Shown one piece after another: positions 34,804-42,947 of a stretch of 64,000 nt of DNA; position 1 is the stretch's first letter; every line of letters begins with the position of its first letter. Under the pieces are notes generated by a model, which saw only the letters and a program-made list of their open reading frames with translations, was not told where the DNA came from and did not search any database. This DNA comes from DASZUK01 sp035547695 (lineage in GTDB: Bacteria > Actinomycetota > Acidimicrobiia > Acidimicrobiales > RAAP-2): contig DASZUK010000049.1 of the NCBI GenBank assembly GCA_035547695.1, positions 41,740 through 105,739 of the forward strand, given 5' to 3'. Both the position numbers and the translations under genes were made by a program.

Positions 34804-35349
34804 ATGGCCCGCCGGGTGCAGGAGGTGGAGTTCGTGCCGGCGCAGCCGCAGCCGGTGCTGGACTGGATGGGCCGGCTGGCCCGGGCCCGGGACGGCTGGA
34901 TCAACCTGATGCCGGGGGTGGTCGACGCGGGTGCCGACGCGGGTGCCGCCGAGGGCGGCGACCCGCCGAGGCCGTCGTTCTTCTCGTCGCTGTTCGGGTC
35001 GGCGCAGCCGCCGGTGACCATGTGCACCTGGATGCCGCCGCGGGGTGGCCGGCATCCCGGCGACGAGGTCACCGTCGGGATCATGCACCCCCGCGGCCGG
35101 TACGCGGTCCGGCAACTGGCGGAGCGGGGGGTCGGCCTGCCGCCGGGGTGGCGGGTCCGCCAGGACCACGCCCGCCGCGGCCTGGTGGTGATGGCCCCGG
35201 ACGTGGCCCCGGACGCCGCCGTCCTGGAGTGGACCCTGCGGGCCGGGGCGGCGCTGGCCGCCGTGGACCTGACCGGGTCGTGGAAGGCCCGGGTGTACCT
35301 GCCCGCCCAGGACCCCTCGGGCCGCGTGGACGGTGTAGACTCCACGTAG
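34804..35349 (+). CDS. Hypothetical protein upstream of the RES toxin-antitoxin genes
   Basis: 181 residues from ATG 34804 with no Shine-Dalgarno sequence, fitting a leaderless message. Contains QPVLDWMGRLARARDGWINLMP and a C-terminal alpha-beta region (VTVGIMHPRGRYAVRQLAERG, and VLEWTLRAGAALAAVDL). A GAD/GAA repeat (about 39-50) separates the halves. No family recognised. Shared GGTGTAGAC motifs suggest joint control with the following pair. Confidence 0.6.
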   Translation: MARRVQEVEFVPAQPQPVLDWMGRLARARDGWINLMPGVVDAGADAGAAEGGDPPRPSFFSSLFGSAQPPVTMCTWMPPRGGRHPGDEVTVGIMHPRGRYAVRQLAERGVGLPPGWRVRQDHARRGLVVMAPDVAPDAAVLEWTLRAGAALAAVDLTGSWKARVYLPAQDPSGRVDGVDST

Positions 35350-35361
35350 ACGGTGTAGACA
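35329..35361. promoter_or_regulatory. 20-base tandem repeat with GACGGTGTAGAC, likely operator/promoter
   Basis: GACGGTGTAGAC occurs at 35329-35340 and 35349-35360. The first copy lies within GTGGA-N10-TCCAC, an inverted repeat. The second gives a TAGACA -10 box 11 bases ahead of the GTG at 35373, with AGGAGG between. Toxin-antitoxin operons usually have such operators bound by the antitoxin. Confidence 0.45.
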
Positions 35362-35372
35362 GGAGGTCAGCG

Positions 35373-35915
35373 GTGCCGACGCCGGCGCGGGCCATCAGGG
35401 TGTTGGAGGAACGGGCGGACGTGGACGCCACCCTGGCCGAGGTGCTGGTGTTCCTGGCCGAGGAGACCGCCGGGCCGGACGACCCGTTCGGGACCCCGCC
35501 GGACGGCATCCTGCAGGCGGCCCGGGGGGTCAACCGGCGGCGGCTGGACGACCGCCGGCGGGACCGGCTGGCCGGCACGGTGGACACCGCCGGGGTGGTG
35601 GCCCTGGTGGGATCGGTCAGTGACCGCCGGGGAGTGGACCGCCGCCGGCACCGCGGCCAGTTGCTGGGGTGGCGGGTGGGGTCCCGGGTGGTGCACCCGG
35701 ACTGGCAGTTCGACCCCCGGCGGGGGGACACCCGGCCGGGGCTGGCCGCGGTGCTGCAGGCCCTGGCCGAGGTCCGGGCCGATCCGGAGGCCATGGACGA
35801 CCTGATGCGGGCTCCCCGGGACGACCTGGGTGGCCGCACCCTGGCCGACCTGCTGGCGGCCGGCCAGGTGGACACGGTGGTGGCCCTGGTCAGGGCGGCA
35901 GGGGACCAGTCCTGA
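35373..35915 (+). CDS. Probable antitoxin (Xre/ParS/MbcA-like) of a RES pair
   Basis: 180 residues from GTG 35373 with AGGAGG upstream. The C-terminal segment WRVGSRVVHPDWQFDPRRGDTRPGLAAVLQAL (quoted in part; about residues 100-130), followed by ALLRAPRDDLGG-like DDLMRAPRDDLGG and TLADLLAAGQVDTVVALV, matches the antitoxin C-terminal domain that caps RES toxins. There the DW.F and L..G.... segments occlude the NAD site. The N-terminal half is predicted helical and may bind DNA. Its stop overlaps the toxin start. Confidence 0.65.
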   Translation: MPTPARAIRVLEERADVDATLAEVLVFLAEETAGPDDPFGTPPDGILQAARGVNRRRLDDRRRDRLAGTVDTAGVVALVGSVSDRRGVDRRRHRGQLLGWRVGSRVVHPDWQFDPRRGDTRPGLAAVLQALAEVRADPEAMDDLMRAPRDDLGGRTLADLLAAGQVDTVVALVRAAGDQS

Positions 35916-36514
35916 CCGAGCTGCCGGCCCGTCGGCCGGCCGGCCTGCGGACGGTGGCGGTCCGGGGCCGGTGGTGGCGGATCGACCCGGTGCACCCCGA
36001 CGACTGGGACTGGGTGCCGTACCCGTCGCCGCGAGGCCGGTTCGACCCGCTGTCCGGCCGGTTCCGGGTGCGCTACGCGGCCAACCGGCCGACGGCGGCC
36101 GCCCGGGAACGGTTCGGCGAGCGGGCGATGACGGCGGCCGACGGCGACCTGTGGCTGGTGGCCCTGGACGGGCTGCCGGCCGCGGTGCACCTCACCCGGC
36201 AGGCCACCCTGGACGCCCTTGGCCTGGACGACCGGGTCAGCACCGGCCGGCTGGACGTCGACCGCCGGCTGGCCCCGGACCCGCTGCTGGCCACCTGCGG
36301 GCAGTTGGCCGACCGGCTGTACGACTGGTGGGACGGCCGGCCGCCGCCACTGGTGTACCGGACCCGGACCATGCCGGCGGAGGGCCGCAGCATCGCCTTC
36401 GGCCGGCACAGTCCCTACCGGGTGCGGTCGGCCCGTCCCCTGCGGGAGGCCACCGCCTTGTGCGCCTGGCTGGTGCTGCACGCCGGGTTCACCGTGCCGG
36501 AGGGGTGGCTGTGA
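35912..36514 (+). CDS. Probable RES-domain toxin (NAD-degrading)
   Basis: About 200 residues. RES proteins degrade NAD+. Landmarks are a W-R-I/V start (WWRIDP), the Arg in GRFDPLSGRF, Tyr and Glu candidates in RVRYAANRPTAAARERFGE, and a DLWLVALDGL segment. Usual size for the family. The start is uncertain: CTG 35912 overlaps the antitoxin stop, and GTG 35954 would trim 14 residues. A strong hairpin lies about 130 bases downstream. Confidence 0.65.
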   Translation: MTELPARRPAGLRTVAVRGRWWRIDPVHPDDWDWVPYPSPRGRFDPLSGRFRVRYAANRPTAAARERFGERAMTAADGDLWLVALDGLPAAVHLTRQATLDALGLDDRVSTGRLDVDRRLAPDPLLATCGQLADRLYDWWDGRPPPLVYRTRTMPAEGRSIAFGRHSPYRVRSARPLREATALCAWLVLHAGFTVPEGWL

Positions 36515-36535
36515 CCGGCGACCACGCCGGAGTGA

Positions 36536-36552
36536 CCGTGGGCGAACGCCGG
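36536..36552. repeat. Left boundary repeat of the low-G+C island
   Basis: CCGTGGGCGAACGCCGG, followed by tGATG, is repeated at 43692-43708 and at 44646-44662. On the minus strand it reads SPAFAHGH, the same residues as in the MhuD-like gene at 44.6 kb, so it is a fragment of that gene. It marks where the composition changes. Confidence 0.65.
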
Positions 36553-36641
36553 TGATGACGCTCCTGCCGATGTGGCTGGCGCGGACGTTGCCACCGGGGC
36601 TGTCAGGGCCGCAATGCTCTTCGGGCCGAGTCCCACCTGGC

Positions 36642-36686
36642 GAGAAGGGGGCGGTCGGACGTCCGGACACCCGACCGCCCCTTCTC
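36642..36686. terminator. Strong hairpin terminator between convergent genes
   Basis: GAGAAGGGGGCGGTCGG (36642-36658) pairs with CCGACCGCCCCTTCTC (36671-36686), a stem of 16 or more pairs with a short loop. It lies between the RES toxin gene and the convergent secreted-protein gene and can act in both directions; no U-run is present. Confidence 0.65.
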
Positions 36687-36710
36687 AGCGGCTCACACCG
36701 CCGAAGTGCG

Positions 36711-37190
36711 TCAGTTGCTGACGTTGAGGCAGGCCGACCCTTCGTTGGTCGCGGTGCCTCCCGCCTTCTTGAACAGCGTCGCGCAGTAGAAGCCGGTCGA
36801 GATGTTGCGGTCGATTGTGAAGTGGGCATCCGGAAGATTGGCGGAGAACCCACCTTCCATATTGAACGGGGGCATGTTCTTTGTGACCCCGGTCGGTGTC
36901 GTCGGGTTCTGTGACGGCCCGTGGAACTGGATGTAGCCGTCTGTCACCCCGTTGTTCGCCGTTCCCTGCCCCAATGTCGCGTCCATCTGCAACACATAGG
37001 TTCCACCTGTATGGATGATCGCGAAGCACAGCGACGGCGCACCGGGGAGCGACGTCAACTTTGCGCATCCCGTGGTGGTCGTCTGCGCGCCGGCCAGGCC
37101 CGGGGCCAACACGGCCCCACCAGCAACCGTTCCACCACCAAGAGCGGTGATCGCTGCACTGATCTTGACGGGCTTCGTCATGAGTTTCAT
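36711..37190 (-). CDS. Secreted protein, paralogue 1
   Basis: 159 residues. Signal peptide: MKLMTKPVKISAA then a hydrophobic core ending LAGAQ. The mature part begins TTTTGCAKL and has four Cys, with GGTYVLQMDATLG and DGYIQFHGPSQNPTTPTGV, then FTIDRNISTGFYC. A beta-rich extracellular domain is likely. It is about 75 percent identical by eye to the next gene upstream (37249-37731). Codon use is less G+C-biased than outside the island. An AAGGGA site precedes the ATG. Family unknown to me. Confidence 0.75.
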   Translation of the reverse strand: MKLMTKPVKISAAITALGGGTVAGGAVLAPGLAGAQTTTTGCAKLTSLPGAPSLCFAIIHTGGTYVLQMDATLGQGTANNGVTDGYIQFHGPSQNPTTPTGVTKNMPPFNMEGGFSANLPDAHFTIDRNISTGFYCATLFKKAGGTATNEGSACLNVSN

Positions 37191-37248
37191 AGTTTGTCCC
37201 TTATCTTTCCATGCAATGTCTGTACCGACGACTTCTCGTCGGCTGGCG

Positions 37249-37731
37249 TCAGTTGCTGACGTTGAGGCAGGCGGACCCCTCGTCGGTCTTACCGCCCCCC
37301 TGCTTCTTGAACAGCGTCACGCAGTAGAAGCCGGTCGAGATGTTGCGGTCGATTGTGTAATGCGCATTCGCATTGTTGGCAGAGAACCCGCCCCTCATAT
37401 CGAAGGGGTTCATCGTCTTTGTGACCCCGGTCGGTGTCGTCGGGTTCTGTGACGGCCCGTGAAACTGGATGTAGCCGTCTGTCACCGTGTTTGTTGCTGT
37501 CCCCGGCGACAGTGTCGCATCCATCTGCAACACATAGGTGCCACCTGTGTGGATGATCGCGAAGCAGAGCCGCGGTCTCCCGGATAACGACGTCAGGGAA
37601 GCGCACCCCGTGGTCGTCGTCTGAGCGCCGGACACACCTGGAGCGATCACCGCTCCTCCGGCCGCCATTCCACTGCCGAGGACGGTGACCGCCGCACCAA
37701 CCCTGACTGGCCTCCTCGTCATGAGTTTCAT
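37249..37731 (-). CDS. Secreted protein, paralogue 2
   Basis: 160 residues with signal peptide (VSGAQ cleavage region) and the same four-Cys beta-rich mature domain as its neighbour, including the identical IQFHGPSQNPTTPTGVTK and TIDRNISTGFYC blocks. AAAGGAAAACG precedes ATG 37731. The pair clearly arose by tandem duplication and retains identical 5' and 3' stretches. They sit downstream of the acyl-ligase/GNAT operon on the same strand. Function unknown. Confidence 0.75.
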   Translation of the reverse strand: MKLMTRRPVRVGAAVTVLGSGMAAGGAVIAPGVSGAQTTTTGCASLTSLSGRPRLCFAIIHTGGTYVLQMDATLSPGTATNTVTDGYIQFHGPSQNPTTPTGVTKTMNPFDMRGGFSANNANAHYTIDRNISTGFYCVTLFKKQGGGKTDEGSACLNVSN

Positions 37732-37845
37732 CGTTTTCCTTTCATCCCTTCACAGTCCTGAAATGACTCCTCGACTACAGGTAAAAATCCCCCTTTCCTC
37801 GCATTCCGCGATCCAACGCCCCGGCGCCTCCGGTACACCCGTCCG

Positions 37846-39418
37846 CTATCTCGATCCGGTGAGTGCCTCTAGTCGCCCTGCCTGAACGGCCTCCCGCGTC
37901 TGGGCTCTCATGACCTTCCCGCTCGCCGTAAGAGGCAGGGCACCCCGTTTCAGCACCACGACCCGCGGCCATAGCCCCACGGTGCGGAACACGTCATCGC
38001 GGACTGCCTTCACCACGCCCATCGCTTCGTCGATAGACAGGTCACCGGCCGTGACCGTTTCGAGGACCACACACATGCGCCCGTCCTCGTCGGGAAACGC
38101 GATGGCCCGTCCAGGACGGGCTACAGGCAACTCGCAGACCGACCGCTCAACTTCGAGGGCAAAGATTTTGCGCCCTCCAACCTTGAAGACGTCGTCCGTT
38201 CGGCCCATGACATAAACGTGGCCGTCGTCAATCCATCCGAGGTCACCCGTCGCAAACCACCCGTCGGCCTGGCAGACACGACTTCCATCCGAGTAGACCT
38301 CCGCCAACGACGGTCCCCTCACCAGGAGCTCGCCCGCAGCCCCATCGCCTCTGCAGCGAACTTCATACCCGTCGAGCGGAATTCCGCATGACACGATCGG
38401 CTGTCCGAACGAGCCGGCCGCCTCCGCTTTCGCCGAGTCGGTCACGCGCCACACCTCGTCCACTGGCGTTCCCGTCACTGCCAAAGCGCACTCGGCCAAC
38501 CCATAGGCCGGTTTCAACGCTCCGGTCTCCAGGCCCAGTTGGCCGAACTCCGCAACGAATCTGGTCAGAGCTGCAGGCCTGATCGGCTCGGCGCCAGTAA
38601 TGCAAGCTCGGATCAGCGAGAGGTCACCGACGCCTTTGATCCCGCGGGTCGTTGCCATCTCCAGGCCGAAATTCGGGGCTGCCGTGATCGTCGCCCCGAA
38701 CTCGGCGCAAGCGGCTAACCACGTCTGGGGCCGTTTTAAAAACATCTCTGGAGTCATCAGGACCAGGTCCGGGCCGCTGACCCAATCCGGTCGACCTGCT
38801 GCCATCGCCGTCAGGAACATCCCGATCAGTCCCATGTCGTGCGACAACGGCAACCACGAGCAGGCGACGTCGCCCTGCCTCGGCTGCAACCACCGTGATG
38901 ATCGACTCGATATTCGCGGCGATCCGCTCTTGGGTTAAGACCACGCCCTTTGGGGTCGCGGTGCTACCCGAGGTGAATTGCGTCAAGCCAAACCTGGCGG
39001 GATCGCCAACTCCGGATGTCGGCCATTCCAACATGGCATCAAATGGCACATACTCGATGCCCTCCAGCGGAGGCAACACCTGGACGAACCGGTCATCCAC
39101 CATCAGCTCCGACGCACCAACCTGCGAACAGGCATGCCGCACAAACTCCGCATACGCACCAACATCCGCACCCCGGTGAGGCAACGGAATCGAGACGAGC
39201 TCGGCGCCCGCGGCGATCGCCCCCACAACCGTCGAAGCGGCGGCGGAGCTGTTGGTCAGGACTACGGCCAGAGGTCTTGTGCCGTGGCTCCTGACCCATG
39301 ACGCCACGTGACGGCCACGGTCCCACATCGTCCCAAGAGAGACGGCCTGGTCCTCGGCCGGAAAGTAAATTTTCTTGTCTCGCCCGCAGGGTGTGATCAA
39401 CGATCCGAGGTCGGGCAT
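37846..39418 (-). pseudogene. Fatty-acyl-AMP ligase-like (AMP-binding) gene with a frameshift
   Basis: Two overlapping frames together give one ANL-superfamily enzyme. The 5' frame (39418 to about 38885) has FTSGSTATPKGV, the adenylate P-loop. The 3' frame (from about 38889 to 37846) has WLPLSHDMGLIG, AYGLAECALA, DGWFATGDLG and a KVMRAQTR Lys. Moving from one to the other needs a one-base skip near 38880-38895, inside GCAGCCGAGG. The LPLSHDMGLIG motif is typical of fatty-acyl-AMP ligases, which load acyl chains on carrier proteins such as those encoded upstream. Either a young pseudogene or an assembly error. Confidence 0.75.
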
Positions 39419-39421
39419 CCC

Positions 39422-40654
39422 CTACTCCCTCACCAACACCTGGGGGCTGGCCTGCCTCGATCCGCTGTGTGCCAACTCTGTCTGGCGGTGATCTGCCTTC
39501 CACAACAACACTCGCCAGGTGACGAGGGTCGCTAACCCCGCCACGGGAAGAACCGCGCTTCCAACACTTGCAGCGATGCCAGCACCAAACCACCAGTACG
39601 GAGCAGCGATCGATATGGCAACGAGGAAAAGCATCAGGCACCTGATCACCCCTGGTATGGCGTAGGTACATGGCCTCCATAGAAGCGGCAAGACGGCGAC
39701 GACCCATACCCAATGGTGTGTCCAGGAGATTGGGCTGCATAGCAATCCGACCAGAGCGATTGCAAAAACCGCTGGTGGACGGCTCTCATTTCTCAGGTAC
39801 CATTTGCATATTCCAATAGCTGCAACGACCGATATGAAGGCGAGCGGCACCCATACTGCCTCCGCTGCCCCTCTGGAATCGCTGATCCGGTTTGCCACAG
39901 CCCACAGGGATTGATTTCCCGCGAAGGTGACCGGTCCGACTTTGCTGGTGCTCCAAAGGCTGTGGAGCCAGAACTGCGCGCTTGCACGAGGAGCCACCAG
40001 GACCATGCCAAGAGCCAAGAACGCAAACGTCCCCACAGTTCGTAATGCCGCACGGGTATTTCGTTCGACGATGAAGATGAGGAGGAACGCAAGCGGGGTT
40101 ATTTTTATCGCAGCAGCGATGCCCGTTAGCCATCCTCGATGTCTTTTGGGAACCAACAATTGGTCGACTGCCACCAGGGCCATCAGGATGGCCTCGATCT
40201 GTCCGTAGTCAACGCAACTGCGGACAGGTTGAATGATTAATACTGAAGCGCAGGCACAGCCGATATAAGAGCAGATTCTGCGCCGAGTCCATTTACGTTG
40301 ATTGCTGATGGGATCGAATGCAGCGATGGTCGTTGCCACGCCGACGATACTGAGAAACCAGACGACTATGCGGGTGACGCTCAAATCCGCAATGCTGAGT
40401 GGCCAAAGACAGACGATGGAGGTGGGGGGATAGGTGTACCAGAGATGGTGGACCGTATAGGTGACGCCGTAAGGGTCTCCCCCCGTTGCCCACTCCCGGA
40501 TACCTGCTCTGTACACCTCCAGATCAAGCCCGTACCGGCGCCCCCACAGGGCCAGATAGACTACGCAGGCTACTGCGGCCACGATGATGCCGACCGTCCA
40601 AAGGACCTTTACGGAGACCTTCTCGGTAGTGACCCCGCCCATCCCTGCGCTCAT
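39422..40654 (-). CDS. GT87/DUF2029-like membrane glycosyltransferase
   Basis: 410 residues with about ten hydrophobic helices. The first periplasmic loop has GLDLEVYRAG and GGDPYG, with the Asp-containing motif typical of polyprenol-phosphate-mannose-dependent transferases, then YTYPPTSIV. A KITP motif (AAIKITPLAF) is also characteristic. It would add a mannose or similar sugar outside the membrane. It overlaps the preceding gene by four bases and ends three bases before the acyl-ligase. Lower G+C than the flanks. Confidence 0.7.
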   Translation of the reverse strand: MSAGMGGVTTEKVSVKVLWTVGIIVAAVACVVYLALWGRRYGLDLEVYRAGIREWATGGDPYGVTYTVHHLWYTYPPTSIVCLWPLSIADLSVTRIVVWFLSIVGVATTIAAFDPISNQRKWTRRRICSYIGCACASVLIIQPVRSCVDYGQIEAILMALVAVDQLLVPKRHRGWLTGIAAAIKITPLAFLLIFIVERNTRAALRTVGTFAFLALGMVLVAPRASAQFWLHSLWSTSKVGPVTFAGNQSLWAVANRISDSRGAAEAVWVPLAFISVVAAIGICKWYLRNESRPPAVFAIALVGLLCSPISWTHHWVWVVAVLPLLWRPCTYAIPGVIRCLMLFLVAISIAAPYWWFGAGIAASVGSAVLPVAGLATLVTWRVLLWKADHRQTELAHSGSRQASPQVLVRE

Positions 40655-41079
40655 TTCAGGACCTGGTATCCCCAGCGGGACGACAATTTTTCGTTTTGTA
40701 TTTCAAAAATGCCAACACACTGGTATGAAAGATGGAGCGACGACCCGGTCAGTGCACCATCTGGCAGAGCTGATGGAGGTCCGGAGTATTCGATGCCGAG
40801 AGCACCCAAATACAGAGTTCCTTCCCCGTAGATTCGATATGCCGCCCTTCCGTCGGTAGCGAATACATCCTCTAGGATGAAATGTAGATCAACGAAGTCG
40901 TTGCGAAGGAAATCCACCAGATAGGTGGTATCAACGAAACTACCTTTGCCAGACAGAGGCAGGTATGGAGCGATGGTTATCGGATGATGGTCGATATATT
41001 CGGGATGGATCAGGCTAGCGACTGCTTCCGGATCGGGATTATTGAGGATGCGGTCGACGTAGCTGGTTACGAGCTGCAT
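40651..41079 (-). CDS. SnoaL-like/NTF2-fold protein
   Basis: 142 residues from ATG 41079; a longer frame to 41184 would overlap the previous gene by 100 bases. The HPEYIDHHP segment near residue 27 and the FLRNDFVDLHFILEDVFATDGRAAYR strand pair are typical of SnoaL-like polyketide-cyclase or ester-cyclase folds. The start codon lies inside a perfect 30-base palindrome. Role unknown; such proteins bind or cyclise small molecules. Confidence 0.65.
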   Translation of the reverse strand: MQLVTSYVDRILNNPDPEAVASLIHPEYIDHHPITIAPYLPLSGKGSFVDTTYLVDFLRNDFVDLHFILEDVFATDGRAAYRIYGEGTLYLGALGIEYSGPPSALPDGALTGSSLHLSYQCVGIFEIQNEKLSSRWGYQVLK

Positions 41080-41100
41080 CTCGTTCACGAGATGCAGCTC
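41071..41100. promoter_or_regulatory. Perfect 30-base palindrome at a gene junction
   Basis: GAGCTGCATCTCGT (41071-41084) and ACGAGATGCAGCTC (41087-41100) are perfect 14-base inverted arms with a two-base centre. The region spans the stop of the GNAT protein (41085-41087) and the ATG (41077-41079) of the SnoaL-like gene. In mRNA the hairpin would hide that start codon. Confidence 0.75.
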
Positions 41101-41897
41101 GGAGTATGGGTAGGTATTCGCATCCAACGATGGAAGAAGCTGGAATGTTGTTCGCGATAGATCGCGAGGATTGTTAGGTCCCAACGTTGGTAGTCGAGGT
41201 AAAGATGGTTGGAGAGCCTGCCTTCACTGACGAAGTACGAACATTCACCGGCCCGATACAACGGCATCTGATATGCCGGTACGGCGAGATATAACTTTTG
41301 AAGATTGAGCGAAGCAAAAGCGTACTCAGTAGAGAGTACGACGCCCTCGATCAATGCCGCGGGGGAAGCTGTCGATGTAAGTGCTCTGGCTAGATAGCCG
41401 GTCCGGTGGCGCATTGTGGTGCCGTGGAGTGCCGTTACGCCGATGGTTGTCCCGGTTTGGTTTGTGGTGATCACCAAGTAGAAGTGGGCATTGCCGATGA
41501 ACGTGGCGACGAAGGCTGAGTACGTAGGGACAGCGCCCGTGTTGTAGTGCCATTGCCACGACAGCTCGTCCCGGAGGACGATTGAATAGATTACGGGCAT
41601 GTCTTCGGGGAGCAACGGACGAACGCTGGCAAAGCAGGCCCGACCCGGGTGGGCACCGGAATCGTCCACTGTCAGTTGCAGGATATGAGTCCGCAGTACT
41701 CGGTCGAGGTTGGTTTTGGGAAGATGAGATGTACGGAGAAGGTCCTCTATCTTCATCTCTGCGCGGATGGCTGCCAAGATCTCCAAAATGGCGAAGCCAT
41801 CGAGTTCGGGCTTATCTTTGAGTAAATCCGGTCGACTTTGTCCGAACAATTGCTTGCCGTATCCGATGGCACCGTCGATCGATATGGTTGTCGGCAT
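41085..41897 (-). CDS. GNAT protein with a degenerate carrier-protein-like N-terminus
   Basis: 270 residues. Residues about 30-72 (ELDGFAILEILAAIR...) align with the carrier domain of the neighbouring protein, but the phosphopantetheine Ser is Gly34. From about residue 88 a GNAT-type acetyltransferase follows (RPLLPEDMPVIYSIV, then YLVITTNQTGTTIGVTALHG, and LNLQKLYLAVPAYQ). It is probably a non-loading partner, perhaps forming a heterodimer with the neighbour. The island's AT-richer codon use is evident. Confidence 0.65.
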   Translation of the reverse strand: MPTTISIDGAIGYGKQLFGQSRPDLLKDKPELDGFAILEILAAIRAEMKIEDLLRTSHLPKTNLDRVLRTHILQLTVDDSGAHPGRACFASVRPLLPEDMPVIYSIVLRDELSWQWHYNTGAVPTYSAFVATFIGNAHFYLVITTNQTGTTIGVTALHGTTMRHRTGYLARALTSTASPAALIEGVVLSTEYAFASLNLQKLYLAVPAYQMPLYRAGECSYFVSEGRLSNHLYLDYQRWDLTILAIYREQHSSFFHRWMRIPTHTPSCIS

Positions 41898-41900
41898 CGG

Positions 41901-42779
41901 CTAACGGTCGGCCAGGAGTAGGGGCGATGGCGCGGTGAGCTGGTTGTCCTCGTCGGTTCGGCCGAGGTGTTGGCGGGTCAGGCCGATGATGACGAGATCG
42001 TGAATAGTGCCGTTGGCGAGAGCGTGGTCCTTCAAGCGGGCTTCGAGGGCGTACAGTTGCCCCCTGCCACTGGCATAGGTTGCAAAGTTTGGCGCGATTG
42101 ATTCCGCGTAGAGCTTTGTGAAGTCATATTTGCCGAGGATGTGCTTACCTAACAGGTACAGCGCGGCGATACCCATACCGGTTGTGATGAGGTCACGTTG
42201 CATGGCCACCGCTATCCATGCGTGACGGTTGACCCAATCGGGGTTATAACAGAGAACGAGACCGAGAGGTGTGGTTCGGCCGACCCTGGTGACGACGTGC
42301 CGTTCTAAGATGCCAGCAGCATCCAAGCCGATTGCGAATTCTTCCGGCGTGGGGACTGGATCGTCGTAGCGCCAGCGCCACCACACTGCCGGATCGGTGA
42401 CGATGGAGTGGAGTCTGCTGAGGTGATGCTGCTCAAGCCGACGTAGCGTGATCCCGTTTCTGGTATCCGACCCCGCTCTATTTTTCGTGACCTGAGCTTG
42501 GGCGGTCTCGACATAGAAGTCGTAGAGCTCGCGGCACGTGATGATGTCGGGTACTTCGTCTAGCTGCAACGTGTCCCCTGCCGGCAAGAGCTCCTCGATG
42601 AAGGCGAAGGCGACGGCGAGACCCAACGAATCGAGTTCCAGATCTTCGATCAGGCGATCGTCGGGACCGATGGCAACCCAATTGGAGTTCGTGGCGATGC
42701 CAGCAAGGGCATCTTCCATACTTTTGTAGAACTGTTGCTGGCTGAGGAGGCCAGCTTGGTTGGGGCTCGGCCCTGGCAA
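41901..42779 (-). CDS. Acyl-carrier-protein/GNAT fusion
   Basis: 292 residues from TTG 42779; ATG 42719 is an alternative start. Residues 15-95 form an acyl-carrier domain with the phosphopantetheine site LEDLELDSLGL-like DLELDSLGL (Ser51). Residues about 108-275 form a GNAT domain (ITLRRLEQHHLSRLHSIV, then GRTTPLGLVLCYN and MGIAALYLLGKHIL). A carrier fused to an N-acyltransferase suggests that the acyl chain is carried to its own acyltransferase. Three downstream genes and the acyl-AMP ligase follow with overlaps or gaps of only a few bases. Confidence 0.75.
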   Translation of the reverse strand: MPGPSPNQAGLLSQQQFYKSMEDALAGIATNSNWVAIGPDDRLIEDLELDSLGLAVAFAFIEELLPAGDTLQLDEVPDIITCRELYDFYVETAQAQVTKNRAGSDTRNGITLRRLEQHHLSRLHSIVTDPAVWWRWRYDDPVPTPEEFAIGLDAAGILERHVVTRVGRTTPLGLVLCYNPDWVNRHAWIAVAMQRDLITTGMGIAALYLLGKHILGKYDFTKLYAESIAPNFATYASGRGQLYALEARLKDHALANGTIHDLVIIGLTRQHLGRTDEDNQLTAPSPLLLADR

Positions 42780-42932
42780 TGTGTGTCACCCCCCATGACC
42801 GCGACGTATGGCCAGAGAGCCCCAGCACGCTCGGGCCGAGCTGGAGGCTGGCGAACGGTTGTCCGTCGAGAAGCATGAGCGCGGTCTCTATGCATGTCAA
42901 GGGAAATTGGGCAAATTGTATGGGTAATATGG

Positions 42933-42947
42933 ATTACTTACAGTAAT
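42933..42947. promoter_or_regulatory. Perfect palindrome upstream of the ACP-GNAT operon
   Basis: ATTACT-TAC-AGTAAT, arms of six bases, lies about 35 bases upstream of the minus-strand TTGACA (42900-42895). It is a candidate operator for the island's biosynthetic operon. Confidence 0.4.

Noticed and set aside
38870..38900. Programmed ribosomal frameshift in the acyl-AMP ligase gene
   Set aside because: There is no slippery heptamer or downstream pseudoknot I can see, and a simple one-base indel explains the break.
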